DNA of 64,000 nt from Eopsaltria australis (lineage: Eukaryota > Chordata > Aves > Passeriformes > Petroicidae), in the NCBI GenBank assembly GCA_034509425.1, contig JAVTVJ010000041.1, forward strand, positions 1,399,501-1,463,500, in the 5' to 3' direction. The notes below the pieces were generated by a model. It made no database searches and was not told where the DNA came from. It saw nothing but the letters and a program-made list of their open reading frames with translations. This document shows positions 1 through 14,523 of the stretch, in pieces. Position numbers and translations under genes: made by a program. The stretch's first letter is position 1, and each line of letters starts with the position of its first letter.

Positions 1-2729
1 TCCTTTTTTCCCCCTTTCTTTTCCCACTGAGATGCAGTGTATCCAGTCCTTAGGTAGCAGGACCAGACCATGCAAATCCAGAGCTGCCTGTGTCCCAGCA
101 GGAATTGTATCGCAGAGATCGGATCATTCTCCTTTTTGCTCACACGTTATGAGCTGCGTGACAGGCTAAAAGAAACTGAAGCCCTGCACTTATTTCTGTC
201 CTCTGAGTACAGCTACCAACATATGCTCCTTAGGCAGTTTGAGCCTATGGATGTCTGGTCCCTGAACCCTACCAAGTGCAGGTATCAGATACATTAAAAA
301 CACAGCTCTGCCAAGCTGGCAGCTGTAGGCATGTGAAACTGCCCAGTGTCCCATTAGCAGCAATTAGGCACAGCTTTAAAAACATCCAACTTCTCAACAG
401 TATTAGCTACAGCAAAGCAAAGATTCTTTAACTGAGGTGGAAATGAATGGGTGTGTAATCCTGCAGAAGGAGGTATTTATCTAATGAAAATAGTTTGATA
501 GCTTCAATTGACAGTGAATTCTCTGGGATAACAAATCTGGGTGGTTGGTATGATCTCCAGAGAGGGTTATTCCAAATTAATCTTGTCATCATGCAAAGAA
601 TCACAATTCAACTATTCATCTTTCCAAAGAGATGAATGTTTTCATCAGATGCATGTTGGCATGGGATGCACTTAGGTCATCTGCTCTGCCTCAAGCCCAA
701 CCCTGAAATTAGTCTGTGCTTTAAAGGTGCTCTTTCAAAAAAAAATCTGTTATGTGATTGTCACTTCACAGTTTTGTACAGTGTCTCTAAACATGTGTGT
801 ATACTTATATATGTGTCTATATACATACGTACATTTATATGTGTGTGTGAGAAGAGAACAGAAATTAACATCTGTACTTCAGCACCTGTACTTTCTGCCT
901 CCCTGAAAACACAAGTTTCTGAAGGAGCAACCTTGGATCTTTCTCCACATCAGCAGCAGCACTGCACTGTTACACGTCAGTGCTTCAGTAGATGAACATG
1001 TCTCCTAGTGAGGAGTCCAGTGCCCTGTTATTCAAAGCCAGAGTATTGTTTATCACATGCTCTCAGCTTGTAAACAACAGTAAAATCAGCCTTCAGAAAA
1101 GGATTCTCTCATGCTAGCCTCTTAAACTATGCATGGACTTTAAATTGTGCTTGGACTGCAAAACCATATATACATTGCACAAGTTGAAAAATTCCTTACA
1201 ATGTTTTAAGATTTCTTTATAATAAATCAGGTTATAATTCAAGTATTTATTTCCCACTGGATTTGCATGTAAGGTTAAGACAGCTGGCACATAGAAAATG
1301 CAATATAGAGTTTATTGCCTGAGTCCTAATATGTAAAAGGAGATCCTAATGGGAGTATTATGGACTTGAAAGTGAGCACGGATACCATAGGTATCCCTGC
1401 TCAAACAGGTACTGGAGCAGTGCTGTTTCACTGTGCTCATTTTGTACACACATTTGATAAATATGGCAAAATCTGAGAAATGACAAGGGCCAAAACATTT
1501 TCACATGCATGAGCCAACCATTTAACTGCAGCCTGCTAGGGAGTGTGGTCAGCACAAATGTGTCAAGCTTGAAAAATTTATAAATCCCATAAATTTGAGC
1601 AGAAATTCTTCTGCTAGATTTTACTAGTTTTAGAACCAATAAAAACCCCCAAAGACCCTTTGAACAAAAAAATGTTTGGATGATTTGTTAAAAGTTGCTT
1701 GAGCTCCTTCAGCTTAGGTGGATAAAATGACAGTGATAATACAATTTGTCAGATATCTTTCACCTGACAGCAAGCTTTTGAATTCAACTGTTTTGTCTGC
1801 CCTATTTATGAAATTCATCTCATAGTTATAAGAGATCTCTCTGCAGATTATGGAAAATGCCTGATTTGTTCTTCCTGGGAAGCACAGCAGCTTCAGTGAT
1901 ACCAATGATGAAAAAATTTGCATTTTTACAGCTTGTGGTATAACCACAGAAGAGGGAAAGAGGTCTCTGAGGGGAGTAGGACCAAGTGAGGTTGTACTGA
2001 ATGAAACTCCAAGTACCAATGCTTTGGGTTCCTGTTAGAAGCTGTTGGAAGCTCTCAGAACCAATATGATGAACCCAGTATGGCACTGCTGCCCTCAGCA
2101 CCCAGAGGGACATGGGACACCATGCAGATGTCAGAGACCTGCTGCTGGGGGCAAATTCTGCCCCACCCTGGGAGCCCAGCTGTGGCACAGCTGTGCATTG
2201 GGCTCCCTGCACTGGCCCACACACTCAGGAGAGCCAAATCTTTGGATGCCAGGCACAGTGGAGACAGTACCTGTATTGCTTTAAATTATCTTTCTCCACA
2301 CAAAAAGCCTGAAAAATGCTTTCATTCAGGAGCTACAGATATCCTATGCTACCCCTGGGTTCTTTCTACGTTTAAGCTGTCCTTTTCCATCCCAAGCTTC
2401 CCCCCTCCACTCCTGCTCCTTCTCCCCCAGTTAATATGTTGCATCTTATTTCATGCTGTGACACCATTAGTGGAACCTAATCTCCTCTCTAAAGTAGACT
2501 ATTAGTGTTTGGTTGGGGCCACTTATGAGGTCATACACTCACACAGCACTTATCTGAAGTAAGTGCCTTGTAGCTAATCAGGAAAAGGTAACATGCCATC
2601 ACCCTGCCCACAGCTTCCCAGCACCCAAATCCCACTCATTTACAGTGAGAGAAACCCCAAGCAGCCCAAGGTTTGATTTTTCCTTTTACATGACAGAAGC
2701 CATAGCCCTTAAGTGACTAGGATGGAATG
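1..2729. other. Unassigned non-coding sequence
   Basis: I see no gene or recognisable transposon here. It opens with a short pyrimidine tract. Around 793-852 there is an impure alternating pyrimidine-purine stretch (TATATGTG / ATACATACGTAC type), a weak microsatellite. About 2045-2245 is locally GC-richer, and overlapping open frames on both strands there (up to about 140 codons) look like a by-product of few stop codons in GC-rich DNA. None of the translated products resembles a protein family I know. Confidence 0.6.
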
Positions 2730-3130
2730 AGAAAGGAATAAACAATTAGACAGGGCTGCTGGAACAAATCCTCCTGTTTCATTTTTCTTCTTCACTTGTC
2801 TCAGCAGGAGTAGTTTTACCTCCTATCGACACCCATTGTGCTCTTGGCTGCTCGCTACGATGCAGCTGCTTTCTTAATGCCTATCAACCCTCTCCCTTTT
2901 TACGATACAAAGGTGACTTGTTAATACAAATGTTGTTGAAACCTTAATAACAATGAGTCCCAGTTGTGATCAATGATATTGCACCTTGGCAAGGGAATGT
3001 ATCAATGCTTATGGATTCATTTAAAAGTCATCTGCGCAAGGCTGCCGATTTTTTATTTTTAAAATCTCCGCATAAGAAATACGACTGTTCTATCAGACTG
3101 ACATTTCCAACTCTACTGGGTGCAGTAACA
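2730..3130. promoter_or_regulatory. Candidate conserved non-coding element (CpG cluster, SOX-like motifs)
   Basis: This stretch has eight CpG dinucleotides between 2827 and 3083, dense for such an AT-rich, CpG-poor neighbourhood, yet no GC-rich repeat or open gene. It contains several SOX-type motifs (CATTGTG near 2833, AACAATGAG near 2949) and short A/T blocks separated by mixed-sequence blocks, a texture typical of vertebrate developmental enhancers. Retained CpGs may mean selection or lack of germline methylation. The element call is inferred from composition only. A decayed GC-rich repeat is the main alternative. Confidence 0.35.
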
Positions 3131-6100
3131 CAGTATTACAGTTCTACTATTTCCTGTGATACCCACTTAGTCTCATATCTACCATTCTCTATCTGTCCCA
3201 GAGAGTAAACTTAAACAGAACCTGAGTCTTCCAATGAAATCCTGAAATCCCAGTCATGCTCAGTCCTGTTAAAAAGGTGCTTTGATGCACCTGTTCTTCT
3301 CCAAAGGTACTTCCAAGGAAGCCACATGATTATCAATGACATTTTTGTTCCATTAGCAAAACCTCAGTACAAACCAAATGTTATCACCACCTAAACACGA
3401 GCTGAATTGTCTCTGGACTTACTAAGCAGTGTGTTAATGTTATTTCAGAAGTGTATTACCCATCAAAGCTGTGCGTGAATGGCACCACCTCAAAATGTCC
3501 TTGTGTTCAAAAGTAAATTTACTATTTATAAAGATGACAGACTGGTTCTCCTTTCCTTTATGGCATCTTTGTATGGCTGTTGGCCTGGTCACATCAGTAG
3601 CTGTATGCTAGTGCAGAGTAATATTGGATTAAAAGATCAGGAATGATGAAATTGAATACAGACATCCATATATGTAACTGACAGGGTGCATAATCCAGAG
3701 AGAAGTGTTGTTTTCAGATGGGAAACAAGCTTGAATGAGCCTCATTCCTCGAATATTCTCAGTTCTGGATCAGGGTATTCTAAGTAATTTCCTACTTAAT
3801 CCACTCAGCCAGAGACATGACCATTGGACTATGGAGGGATCAGTTTGCCCTGAAGAATAAAAGCTTTTGGTGTTCAAAACATGCAAGCTGAATCATTCAG
3901 AAAGTGAGCTATACTGCTATTGTAATTCTGAGTAGAGGAACCATGTAACACAGCTGCTTCCTGCTTTGAGAACTGTTTCCAGTGTTCCAGTGTCATATAT
4001 TCCTCCAGATCATTACACTCTCACATGAAACTAATCAACATTACAAATTGAAATTAATCTAGCAAACACACTGGTTCTCATTAAAAAATTATTAGGTTCC
4101 ATTACACTGTTCTAAAAATCCACACAGGGATTAGCTAGAATTTTGACAAGTGTCAACCCCAAAAGCAGGAATAGCTGCTAATGCCTGATTTATAAGTCTT
4201 CAGATTTTATACCTCTGTATTGGGAACAATAGAGTCTTTTTTGGACCTTTGGTTTGTGCTAGGACTCTGAGTCACTGAATATTTTATGGCATTCAGTGAA
4301 CTACAGTATGAGTCATTCATGAGCTTTCAAGTATTTTTGGAATTGTGTTATTTTGCTTAAAGTTGCAGAAAAATCGACCAGCAGAAGTGATAAAAAATGC
4401 ACCACTGTAGATTTAATAAGATCACGTGGTGGAATCAGAGCATATACACATCAGCATAAAAATTAATTTAAGCAAAAATTAGGTCTACAAAGGAAACGAG
4501 GGATTCAACAATGAATTGTTAGGGAGTTATTGTATTCTGAACAGGACCCATTTTACTGGAGCTGTTCACGGTTGCCAAAAAGTTCTTGCCTCAGATGCTG
4601 TCCGTGCTTACAATACTTATTTCCATACTCTGCTGCAGTTTACCATTTCTAGAGCATTCTACAGACATGCAAGGTTTTTATGAGCCCTAGATGATGAAGA
4701 GCTTCATCACAGGGACATCAGATACCATGCAAAGGACATGACCAAAGCCAATTGTTGTTGGTGAGGTCAGTGAAGAAATAAATCCAATCGAAAAGAGTCA
4801 GTCCCACTGCAGCCTAGGACACAGACTATCACACCACTCCTAGTGTGACAGAGTGCTCCTAGATTTACATAAGAATTTTGTTATTTTTCTGGTGTGGGTT
4901 TTTTTTTTGTGTGTGGGGTGGTTTTTTGGTTAGTTCATTTAAAATAGTGCCTAAACATACCATATACCATAAGGAGTGACTTGAGAGTAAGGACCTGCAT
5001 CACCAACATCACTGGGAGACAGGAAAAATAAACTGAGCTTCACACAAAGCACACGAAGAGCAGTGGCAGAGCCCTGAGCTCACAACCTTGTGTTTGTGGT
5101 GACCATCCAGCACTGCTTTTCACACAGGTTCAAACTAAATGACATTTAGTCATGGTTCTCTTCTGCAGAAATCAGTTTTGGCTTTCCAGCAAGGCTGAAT
5201 TAAAGCCATTTGGAGAAATAATGGGGAGGATTGTGTCAAAATCTGGAAGTTTTTCCTCCATTGAGAGCCAAAGTCCTTGTGTCACAAGACTGCCTGAAAG
5301 AGAACGTTTTCTTAGATGCATGACTGTGTTGACACTCTTATTCTTGCTTGAGAGTGGCTTTTCATGGTTTTTTTGAAACTCCTTACTAAGCAGTATAAAC
5401 TAAGTCAAATAAGAATGGGCCCATGGGGCTTCTTTGGATGGAACTAACACATTTACACTTTAGTGAATTCTGAGCAAACCTTCCCAGAATACACAAGATG
5501 TCAGCCAGTGAGAAATTCACCATTTCCCAAACATTTGAGGTCAATAGGACATCAAATGGATGGACATCCCATATTGCCTCCTGCAAAGGGAGCAAGAGGT
5601 AACTGTGGAGCTGGTTCCAAAAGTCCTTCACTGTTTCCAAGTCTCTGAGTGATCATGGGGTGAGGGATCTGCATCTTCTTGTGTGATGCAATGAAAAAGA
5701 GTCACATCCAGCCTGTCCCAAATAATTTTAACAGCCTTTCCAAGTGCATCACTCCCAATCTGCTGCTGACCAGTGCCATGCAAGGGAAGGACTCTCTGCC
5801 CACTGAGTTCACAGCCTGCTGCACACAGACTAAAGAGTGGAGAGCCCAGAGCTCATGAGAGTCCCCTCATAGCTGCTTGTGCTCGACTCTCCTAAAACAG
5901 GAGACCATTAGGTATTATTAATAGAGCATTAGGTATCATTACTATGTATTATTAGCACTCTTCGGAAAATATTTGATCAGAATACCGTGGTTGGTCAAAG
6001 TTAAAGAAATATTTCATTTAAATATTTAGAATAGGTCCTCTGTGGACTTGAGGGGAAGCAGGCTATGGATGAGTTCTCAGCTGGCCATGCAAATGATGCA

Positions 6101-6819
6101 CTGAACCACTCGAAGTAGAACGTATGGCCATCATCATTGGCCTGATATGGTGGGAACAGCAGGGAGTGCAAACGAGGTGTATTTGTAAGTAAATGGTAAC
6201 ATGGCAATCACTATGCAAATTGATTTTTTTAATGAAAAAAAAATTTATCTTCATATAGAAAAATCATCTTTGGAAAAAGAGTTTCTGCACACAGCTTCAG
6301 TATTTAACTGATGAAAAAACTGAGGGAAAGGGTTTGTCTGTCACTGGAAAATCTGCAAGACTAAGACTGTTGCTTGGACTTCAAACTCCTTCCTGTCATG
6401 CATGAATGACAGGTGCCACTTGCAGTAGTTTTCTATTCTCCTTTCTGAGAAATTTGAAGTGTGCTCCTCCAAAGAAAGAGCTGGCTGCCCACTCACATTC
6501 ACAGCTACAATAAGTAGAACTTCTACAAACTTCCTTATCACAGTTCTTGTTTGGAGGCAAATTCTCTCGAGTTCTAGAAAAATGGCTGCTTAAAAATGAA
6601 GAGGCTAAAGATAAAGGGGAGCTGGGAAGGTTCTGTTTGTCATGCTGCCTATCAGAGGACAGCATGAGTTAAATAGTTTTTCATAAAAAGGCAAAGGAAA
6701 AAAAAGGTGTGTGTATCACTTAAAGACAGAGGAGGAATCTTTTATTAACATTTTGGAAGAAAGGCTGCCTATATTTTTGCTGACATTTTTTCTCTGAGCA
6801 GAGCTAACAAAACAGCATT
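3131..6819. other. Unassigned non-coding sequence
   Basis: No gene is visible. Minor features are a G/T-rich low-complexity stretch at about 4893-4935 and a degenerate short repeat at 5906-5954, where CATTAGGTATTATTA and a one-base variant recur 21 bases apart with a poorer third copy. About 4440-4620 has mixed AT-rich texture with facing ACAAT and ATTGT motifs near 4508-4520, which could be regulatory but is not distinctive. Confidence 0.55.
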
Positions 6820-7135
6820 TGTCTCAGTCAGCCTAGTACATCATGTAATTGTATCACTCAAGCTTGTTTCAGGTATGGGTTGCTTTTCCATTAATTATAT
6901 TCCATGCACATGTATACATATCAGAGCTGTTGGGATGTCTATTTCTATTAGTTTAACAAGCCCTGGTATTAATGAGATTGCTCTATAATTGAACCTTTTC
7001 ATGGGTCCCTTGGTGATGAAATTATGCTAATCTGAATCTGCAACCACAAGGCATCCATCATACTTGATCAAATAGTAAACATCAACAGTGATATGCTGGG
7101 AGTGTAAATGTGCCGTTAATTATTACATAAATGAA
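6820..7135. promoter_or_regulatory. Candidate conserved non-coding element (homeodomain-rich)
   Basis: The stretch is rich in TAAT-core motifs (CCATTAATTATATTCC near 6889, GTTAATTATTAC near 7115) mixed with TGATTGA- and ATGCTAAT-like words, and it has no simple repeat or reading frame. This resembles vertebrate conserved enhancers in gene deserts. It is an inference from texture. Neutral AT-rich DNA can look similar. Confidence 0.25.
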
Positions 7136-10100
7136 CAAGCCCCATTATTTCATCTTTATATTCATGCAACTTAATAAAATGGGTGAAGACAGGGTGTATC
7201 AGACCTCCACTATGTGGCAGCATGGTCCACTTAACAGGAGCATCAGCTTGTAAATATTGTTCTGTCTTGAGGCCTGATACACTGTGTGTATAAAAGAGGA
7301 AAGAAGGGGGATATATTTCATCTCCCTGAGTCACTTTTGTGGGAAACTATGATACTGATCAATTACATACCTTTAAAAGGGAAAAAGCATCTGATTTCCC
7401 TACTGCTGTAATTGGTTTTAAAACCTGTGTGGATCGTGGATCACTAAGGGTTTTAAGTGAGAGATATATCTCAGAATATCTGAAGTGGAATGATTTATAT
7501 CAACGTCAGAAAATGTTTGTAAACTTACACAGATAAGATCTTCTGTACCTACAAAAACACTTGCAAAAATAAATGGATTTGCAGAACGCCTGTGTTGCTG
7601 CAGGCATCACTCCTCAGCGATTGCTACACCACACTAAAGAAAAGAACTAAAACTTTCAGGCTGCTGTTAATCAACAACATGAGGAGGACTAGAATTGCCA
7701 CAGTGCAAGCATAAACATTAATATCATTTTTTGTCAATGTTTTTATTAGCTGCACTGTACCTTATAACTATCTGAGCAAGGACTGAATTTCAATGCAAGC
7801 TGCTTTTATTTTTGCCACAACATGTACAGAGGTAAACAGAAATTAAAAGAAGACTTTTATTTCGTTTGGTAGCATTTTAGTTTGACAAATCACAACTCCA
7901 GTATTTATCTAGTGACCTGAATATTCTGCCACAATTTCTGATGAAGGAAAAATACTTTATCAGAGATCTTATGAATATGTTGAGCTAGATATGTGCTTCA
8001 CTGATGTGAAATACATTGATGCCAGATGTCACTAACTAATTTCTAAAAAACAAGATCAGTTTTCCTTTTTGAACATTCTCACTGGTTTCTACATAGGAGT
8101 ATGTTGTGCTGATGATATTAAATCTACTTGTTAACCCCGTTTGACTCATGCTTTGCCTCTGCCTTTTTAATATTTAACAGAACTACTTTAAACATATTTG
8201 TGGAACAACTTTCTGTAAGACACCAAGTTATACATTCAATTAATACAGGGCTATATTAAGAATTTTCATAGGAGAAACATGTAATGCAATAGAGGAACAT
8301 TTGAAAATGTACTCAATAACTTTCAGACATAGTTCAAAATAAATTCCCTGGATTGGTGCAGTCCTGGGGCAAAGCAACATACAGAACTGCAAGCTGCTCA
8401 CTCCAAGCTGATTCTCCTGCTGCTAAAATTAAGATAAAGGACTTTGTGACAGGGCCTGTTCCAGTCTTTATGTTACCTCTACAGGCAAGTGAACTACAAA
8501 ATTCCAGGCTGATTTAAAAAAAAAATTTAAAAAACATTTAATAGATTACTAAAAACATTGGGCTTCTACTATTAACATACTTATTTAAAAACACTCCCAT
8601 TTTAAGACTGAAGTCCTGATGCTTTTTTACAGAGAATGACATAGAAACAAGAAGAAAGAGAGAGGGCTGCCCCTCTGAGCTCCCAGGCTTATCATGTATT
8701 TATTCACATCCTGTTCATGACATTTTGCATTACTGAGAAGGTTTGCCTCAACTCTCCTTTATTAAAATTGAATTGTTTTGAGATATATACCAGTCATGGT
8801 GAGAGCTTCACATATCAAAAAGCACCAAAGCACATTCAGCATTGCAATTTCTTCCCTTTCCAACACTTGTCAGTGGAACTACACAGGACTGTTTGTTCAG
8901 CACCCCTTCCAACAAGTGCCACATGCAGGTGCTTCTTCCCTAATTCACACCATCATCCCTGCTCACTTCAGCAGCCTGACTCAGTTTCAAACGAGACTGG
9001 TGTCAGGCACATTACGAGGTTGTTTCCATCCTTCCTTTTTTTGTTTTTGACAGCATTGCCTAACGCTCTGGTTTCCCTCAGACGTGCTTTTGTAACTGTC
9101 TCGTGCTGAATCAGCAGCCCCCGCTCCTGAATTTCCCAATGGCAGCCACACCGGGTTCACCCTGCTCTGTGACACCACCTGTGAGTCTCAGACCAGCCTG
9201 AGAAGCCCAGCCACTCCAAAAGATTAGCCATCAAAATGCCAAGGGACCTGGAAAATTGGAGAGAGTTGAAGGAGGAGAGTATCTCCACCCAGAAATGCCC
9301 TCAACAGCAAACAAACAACAAAACCACCTGAGATTCGTGGATGTGGATGGATTTGACCACAGAAAGGGGTTTAAACTCCGTTTGTACAACTGGGGACTGA
9401 GGAATGCTGGCCTCTGCAAAGGCAGGTGCTGTTCCCTGGCATGTCCAGGTGCCTCCTGAGTCTGCAGAGCCTTGTGCAGAAATCACAAATGTGCTCCTTC
9501 CCTTTAGTGAGGTTATGGCACAACCAGCCCAGGGAAAGTGGGACTGAGGCACCTGGAAAGCGCTCCTGCAGGAATGACTCCCCACAGCACAAATGTTTGC
9601 CCTTTAGTATCACCTGAGCTTGTCCTGTTTATAAAAGTCACTCCTCACAAGATTTGTCTCCCATAGCACTGATCCTTTCCTATGTGAGACCACACATTTC
9701 AAATCATGAATGAGGCTGAAACAATTAAAGCCACTAAATTAGATTTCAATCCTTTCACTTTCCATCCATTCAGACTTTCCTAAGTAAGTTACTATCTGCT
9801 ATTCTAATTTCCCAGTCATGCAAGTCTCCCCACTGGGGTCTGATAGCAAATTTGGTCAAATTTATTATTAACAAGTATTTATAATCCTTAATTGTTTGTT
9901 AGAAATTCAGAATTATTCCTTATCTGTGTATTCAATATTCCATAACAATTTGCATATGATACTTGCTTGGTTTCCCTGCTGACAAGTTTATTCATTTGAA
10001 TGTAAATTAAGAATGACCACAGAACACCATGTTCCTTGTTTCAAGTGTATTTTCACCTGAATCAATTCCCTTGTGTCCAGGATACCCCTCTGTACTATTA

Positions 10101-10423
10101 AAATCATTATAGTCCTGATCCTTTCTTGGTGGGAGCTCCCAAGCCAAGCAAACAAACAAGTACAACCAGGAAAGGCCAGCACTAAAATTTAAAGCCAACT
10201 AAGGTTAAGTAATTAGTGCAGATTTGCCAAAGTTCTCATCATTCAGAAACTCTCATTTTGATATTTCAGTGCCAAAATTCAGATGTCTCTGGGTATTCTG
10301 TTTCCGACTAATTTATCTCGTAAAACTCATGACATCAAAACAACTGTACACAGATTTGAAGTTTTTTGTCAAGTTGTAGGAATTACACTCCACACAAAAT
10401 AATTAACATTATTTTCCAGACAA
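7136..10423. other. Unassigned non-coding sequence
   Basis: I see no gene, RNA or confident repeat. An A-rich run lies at about 8515-8540. The interval about 9110-9600 is GC-richer than its surroundings and has short overlapping open frames on both strands (up to about 94 codons) with no recognisable product. It could be an old retroelement relic that I cannot identify. Confidence 0.55.
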
Positions 10424-10590
10424 TCATGGATCCAGAGGAGTGCTAGCTGGAAGGAAACACTGCAGGTCAGTTACTCCAAGCCCCCACTCAGGCAAAGGCT
10501 GCTGTCTGAACAACCACATCTTTCTGCAGCTGACCCTTGGAAACCTGCACAGGTGTCTGGGCAACCTGGAATGCCATTGCTCATGATAAA
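10424..10590 (-). mobile_element. CR1 LINE relic, 3' region, highly diverged
   Basis: The plus strand reads like the reverse complement of a CR1 3' end: a diverged terminal ATCATGGAT, then AGCTGGAAGGAAACACTGCA, AGGTCAGTTACTCCAAGCCC and CCCACTCAGG, and finally CTGGGCAACCTG, which occupies the expected place in CR1. The order and spacing of these blocks match, so the element lies on the minus strand with its 3' end near 10424. It is heavily mutated and 5'-truncated with no coding capacity, much older than the copy at 14524. Confidence 0.7.
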
Positions 10591-13500
10591 AATAACTCAG
10601 GATTCACAAGAACATATTTCAATGATCTGTAAAAACCAGAGATTTGCAGGGGGTCTTGAAAGCTGAATGTTCTTCTTATTTAGCTGTGGATGGGCATACC
10701 TGATGGGTACAGGTACCACAAGAATTTGGTCCATGTCAGCCTACAACGCTCACACCAGTGCACAGCATTGCTCTGCACAGCAATGATAAGGTGAACATTC
10801 TAGGTACTCAAAGTCTGGTGATTATTATTCCAAAACTCCTGGAGGAGGTTTACTTTTGAACCCTTCCTAATGTTTTGTGCCTGTCAATACCTGTCACCCA
10901 CCTTCTTCTGGATGAATACTCCTCCATCAGTACAACTGAGACAAATGAAATGCCTGTGGATATTCACATGCATTAAATAGCTATGCATGCTCAGAATCAC
11001 TAAGGGATGAGAGGACTGGCCAACCAGAGTAAAGCACAGAAATGGAACTCTTACATGAAGGGTTGATGTCATTGTTTCAGTGATATTCCAGGGGGAAAGC
11101 TTCTAAAATTCTAGCGGAAAACTTTCAACACCAGTCTCTCAGAGAGCATATCTATGTATATTCATGCATGTATTTGTGTGCTCATAAGGCCCTTTGTCTT
11201 CCTTGTAGCTACAGAAATAATTTTCTTTCAGATCAGCCATACTAACCTCACTATCCCTGCAGTAGGATTCTTATCAGGATGCAAACAATGTAGTTTTAAG
11301 TCAGAACTGGTGTCATTACTGTAAAGCACAGAGTGAAAAGATGGACTGCAATGTTTTCCTGGGAGCTGTGTACTCAACTCAACTGACCAGCTGCAACTTT
11401 TTTAGCATCTCTCTTTGAAGGGGGAAGACAGGATAAGCTATTACCCCCACATAAGAGTTGTATAGACATCACAGCCTAGAACGAATAGTTACGAGCTAGA
11501 ATTGAAGTAGCAGCACTCTGTGCTATGACACAGATACCAGCACTGTGTTGGGCAACTGAGGAAACCATGAGCCTCAACAGTTTTGCAGTGGAAAATTACA
11601 ACTTCCCTCTGCTGAGCAGAAGCTACGTAAAGATGATACTCAAGACACAGAACACAGTCCAAAAATCAAAGGTGGCCAGTCAAAACACTGGCACTTGCAA
11701 AATGACACCACAGCACCTGCAGAGGCTGGAAGCTGCTAAACTCAGGCAGTCTCCAGAGGGGATTTCAAGTTCTAAATCGCAAACTTAGTTATACAAAGTG
11801 GGTGGAAATCCCTGGCAGAAAGGTAGGCAGAACTGCAGGGAGCACAGGGGCTTTGATGGGATGTGGCTGTATGAAATCAGCTCAGTGTTTGGGAATTATC
11901 AGACTGCTTTGGTAGCTGAGGTTGCCATGGACCAGCCTCCTGCCCTAGAAGGACACCCCAAACAGATTTCAGGCTGGAAACACCCTCAGGACTGGTATAA
12001 ATACACCTACCCCTGTTACAAGACTGTCTACTTAATGCCCACAATCGGCATAACTTCTACTAAGCAGCAGAGTCCGCAGTTCTCACGTGTGCAAGCACAG
12101 GTCGTACTGCACAAATGGTCATTTCCAGTTACATTTAGACTACCTGGCAAAAATCTGCTACTGAAGATTATGGGAAGTCAAATTCACTTATAGCCTCCCT
12201 TAAAGAACTTGCCCGTTTTTCCAAAACACGGTGGAAAAAATAATTTGTAGACAATTCTAACCCATGAAATCCTAACCTGTTACCTGTTCAGAGCTGAATC
12301 TGTTCTCTATTAATCCTTGACCACTCCACTCATTTTTCTTCCCTTCCTAGCTGCATCCAAGGTTTTGAAACTTTTACTGTAATCACTTAATGGGACTTCT
12401 TATGGAGTAAATGTCCAATGGTCATAGGGGAAACAAGGCCAGTGCCACCTATTGCCCTGCAAAAAGATTCTGTGTATGTGCAGATGGAGCCAGGTACCAG
12501 GGACAATGGTAGATGGTGAGAAGGATTCAGCTAATTCTTGGCTCCATCCTTCGAAAGAAAACAGGTTTAGAAAATGAATCATCGTGTAGTTTTGAAGATC
12601 ACTTCCCTTCCATACTTTCTTCATATCGTAAGTTTATGTTTCCACCTTTCCTTGCTCAAAAGAATGCAGACCTCCTTGATTCCACACAAGGAAGACGACA
12701 GCTTCACTTAAGATCAGCTCAGATTTGCAAACCTCAGGAAACAGTTAAATTCAAGGTTACATCTCACTATCGAGTTACGGAGTTGCTATGTTCATCAAAG
12801 CAGCTATGGCTGCATAACCCCAACATGCTCACCATGGAAAGAGCTCTGTGAAAAAGCATCATGCCTTCCTCAACAAGACAAACTAAATCTCTGAAGTTCT
12901 ACTCCAACCATTCTCTTAGTTCTTACAAAACATTCACTGGTAACTTTTACCTGACAGGCCATAGATATAATAGTTTTTAGACTACATGAATTAGTGTTTT
13001 CTGGACAGATTTTGTCACTATACAGTGGATATAGATTGTGTGTGAAAGGGGGTGAACTGAAATCTAATTAGATTTCATTTTAAGTCTAGCTGCTGCAATT
13101 ATGACTTCTGAATAAAAGTGGTTGTTATTTAGCAGGGTAGCCTAAGCAATGCACATAATTATTATAATTATTAGGTACCTAATGATATCTAATAGGAGTC
13201 AGCATTGTAAATAAATGCTGTAGACTGTTCAGCAGGGTGGCCTGCACTTTGCAGAAAACTCAATAACAAAGGTTAATAAATATGTTTGCAGATGATTGTT
13301 TTACAGGAACCCTGGGCAGCACTATCTGTTGGAGATTAGCTACATTAGGACTCAACAGACCAGAAAACATCCAGAATAATAGTCTTGGTAGCTTATAGAT
13401 GCAGTGTATTAAAATAGCCAAACCAAATTCCTTCTGTTCCCAAACCCTGTTTTTCAAGTATAAGTTATACTGGGTTTTTTTGTCTGTTAGTCTATTTTTT

Positions 13501-14523
13501 AAATAAGATCACTTACTGGGCAAAATTCAACTTTATTGCTATAAATCAGCAAATGTGAAATAAATCAGCCATTCAGTTTTTCTGTTCCAAACTCTTTTTT
13601 AATTCTCAGAATTTAAGAATATAAAATGGATACTGCTGTTTGAAGTGTGAGCTACAATAGCTGCAGATGCTGCCTAACCCCTATTTGCACTGTATTAGTA
13701 GAAGAATTGTATTTATGTAATGAAGACAATGTCCACTGCTGATATAGATGACACATTACAGATTTAAAATTGCATGTGTTTACAAAGTGCATTTCAGAGC
13801 CTTCAATTTCCAAAGTCCATTGTGCTTTCAATTATCTTCCCACCCAGGCAAACTAGGGAGAGACTAATCAAGCATAATGTCCTCACATACTTCCCACTAT
13901 GCCTTCCTCAGAGAGGTCAAAGGGCACTGTCAGATCACGATTGCAGCTTGCTCTGCCATGGGAAACACTGGTATGATTTACAGTTTATAGTCCCCATCAC
14001 TAAATGTAGCCATTAGTAACAGTATGCCTAGCTACAAAATAAGCATTTGTTATTTAAAGTTTTCCCACATGACTTCTGAGATAATTTTAGCATTTTTAAA
14101 TTATTTTGGTGGTGGTCAGTTAGCTTCCAGAAAACAAAAAAAATAGCAGCCTGGGGTAAACATTCCAGTGATGTATTTAAGGCTCATGCATTGATCTGAC
14201 TGTAAATATTTGTGTTTTGAATAACACCCGTATTAGCTGCTGCAAATGAGGGGAAAGAGTGTGCATCTCTCCCATGTTAGTAGATGGGTTATTAACTGAT
14301 TGCTGCCCTGGAACAAAAGGGCATAATCCAGTCAATCTAATTTCCTCCTGAACTGGAGGTGTGAAGGTTGTCACAGAAAAGCTCTCCCCAAAAGAACCTT
14401 CCTCCAGCAATGAGAGCTGGCCCCTCACTCCTCTCTGTGCTGAGATTGCTCACATTAAACTCTCACTGCCAGAGGTACAAGCACATTTTACACTTCTCTA
14501 TCACATAATTTAAGAACTGGCAT
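10591..14523. other. Unassigned non-coding sequence
   Basis: I see no supported gene or RNA. Open frames of 87 and 131 codons at 11525-11788 and 11798-12193 have no recognisable motif and no exon context. About 13140-13210 is an AT-rich stretch with TAATTATTATAATTATTAGG-type words. Nothing else stands out. Confidence 0.55.

Noticed and set aside
1826..2505. Overlapping 132- and 141-codon frames on opposite strands
   Set aside because: Both lie in a GC-richer patch with few stops. Both strands are open equally, and neither product looks like a protein.
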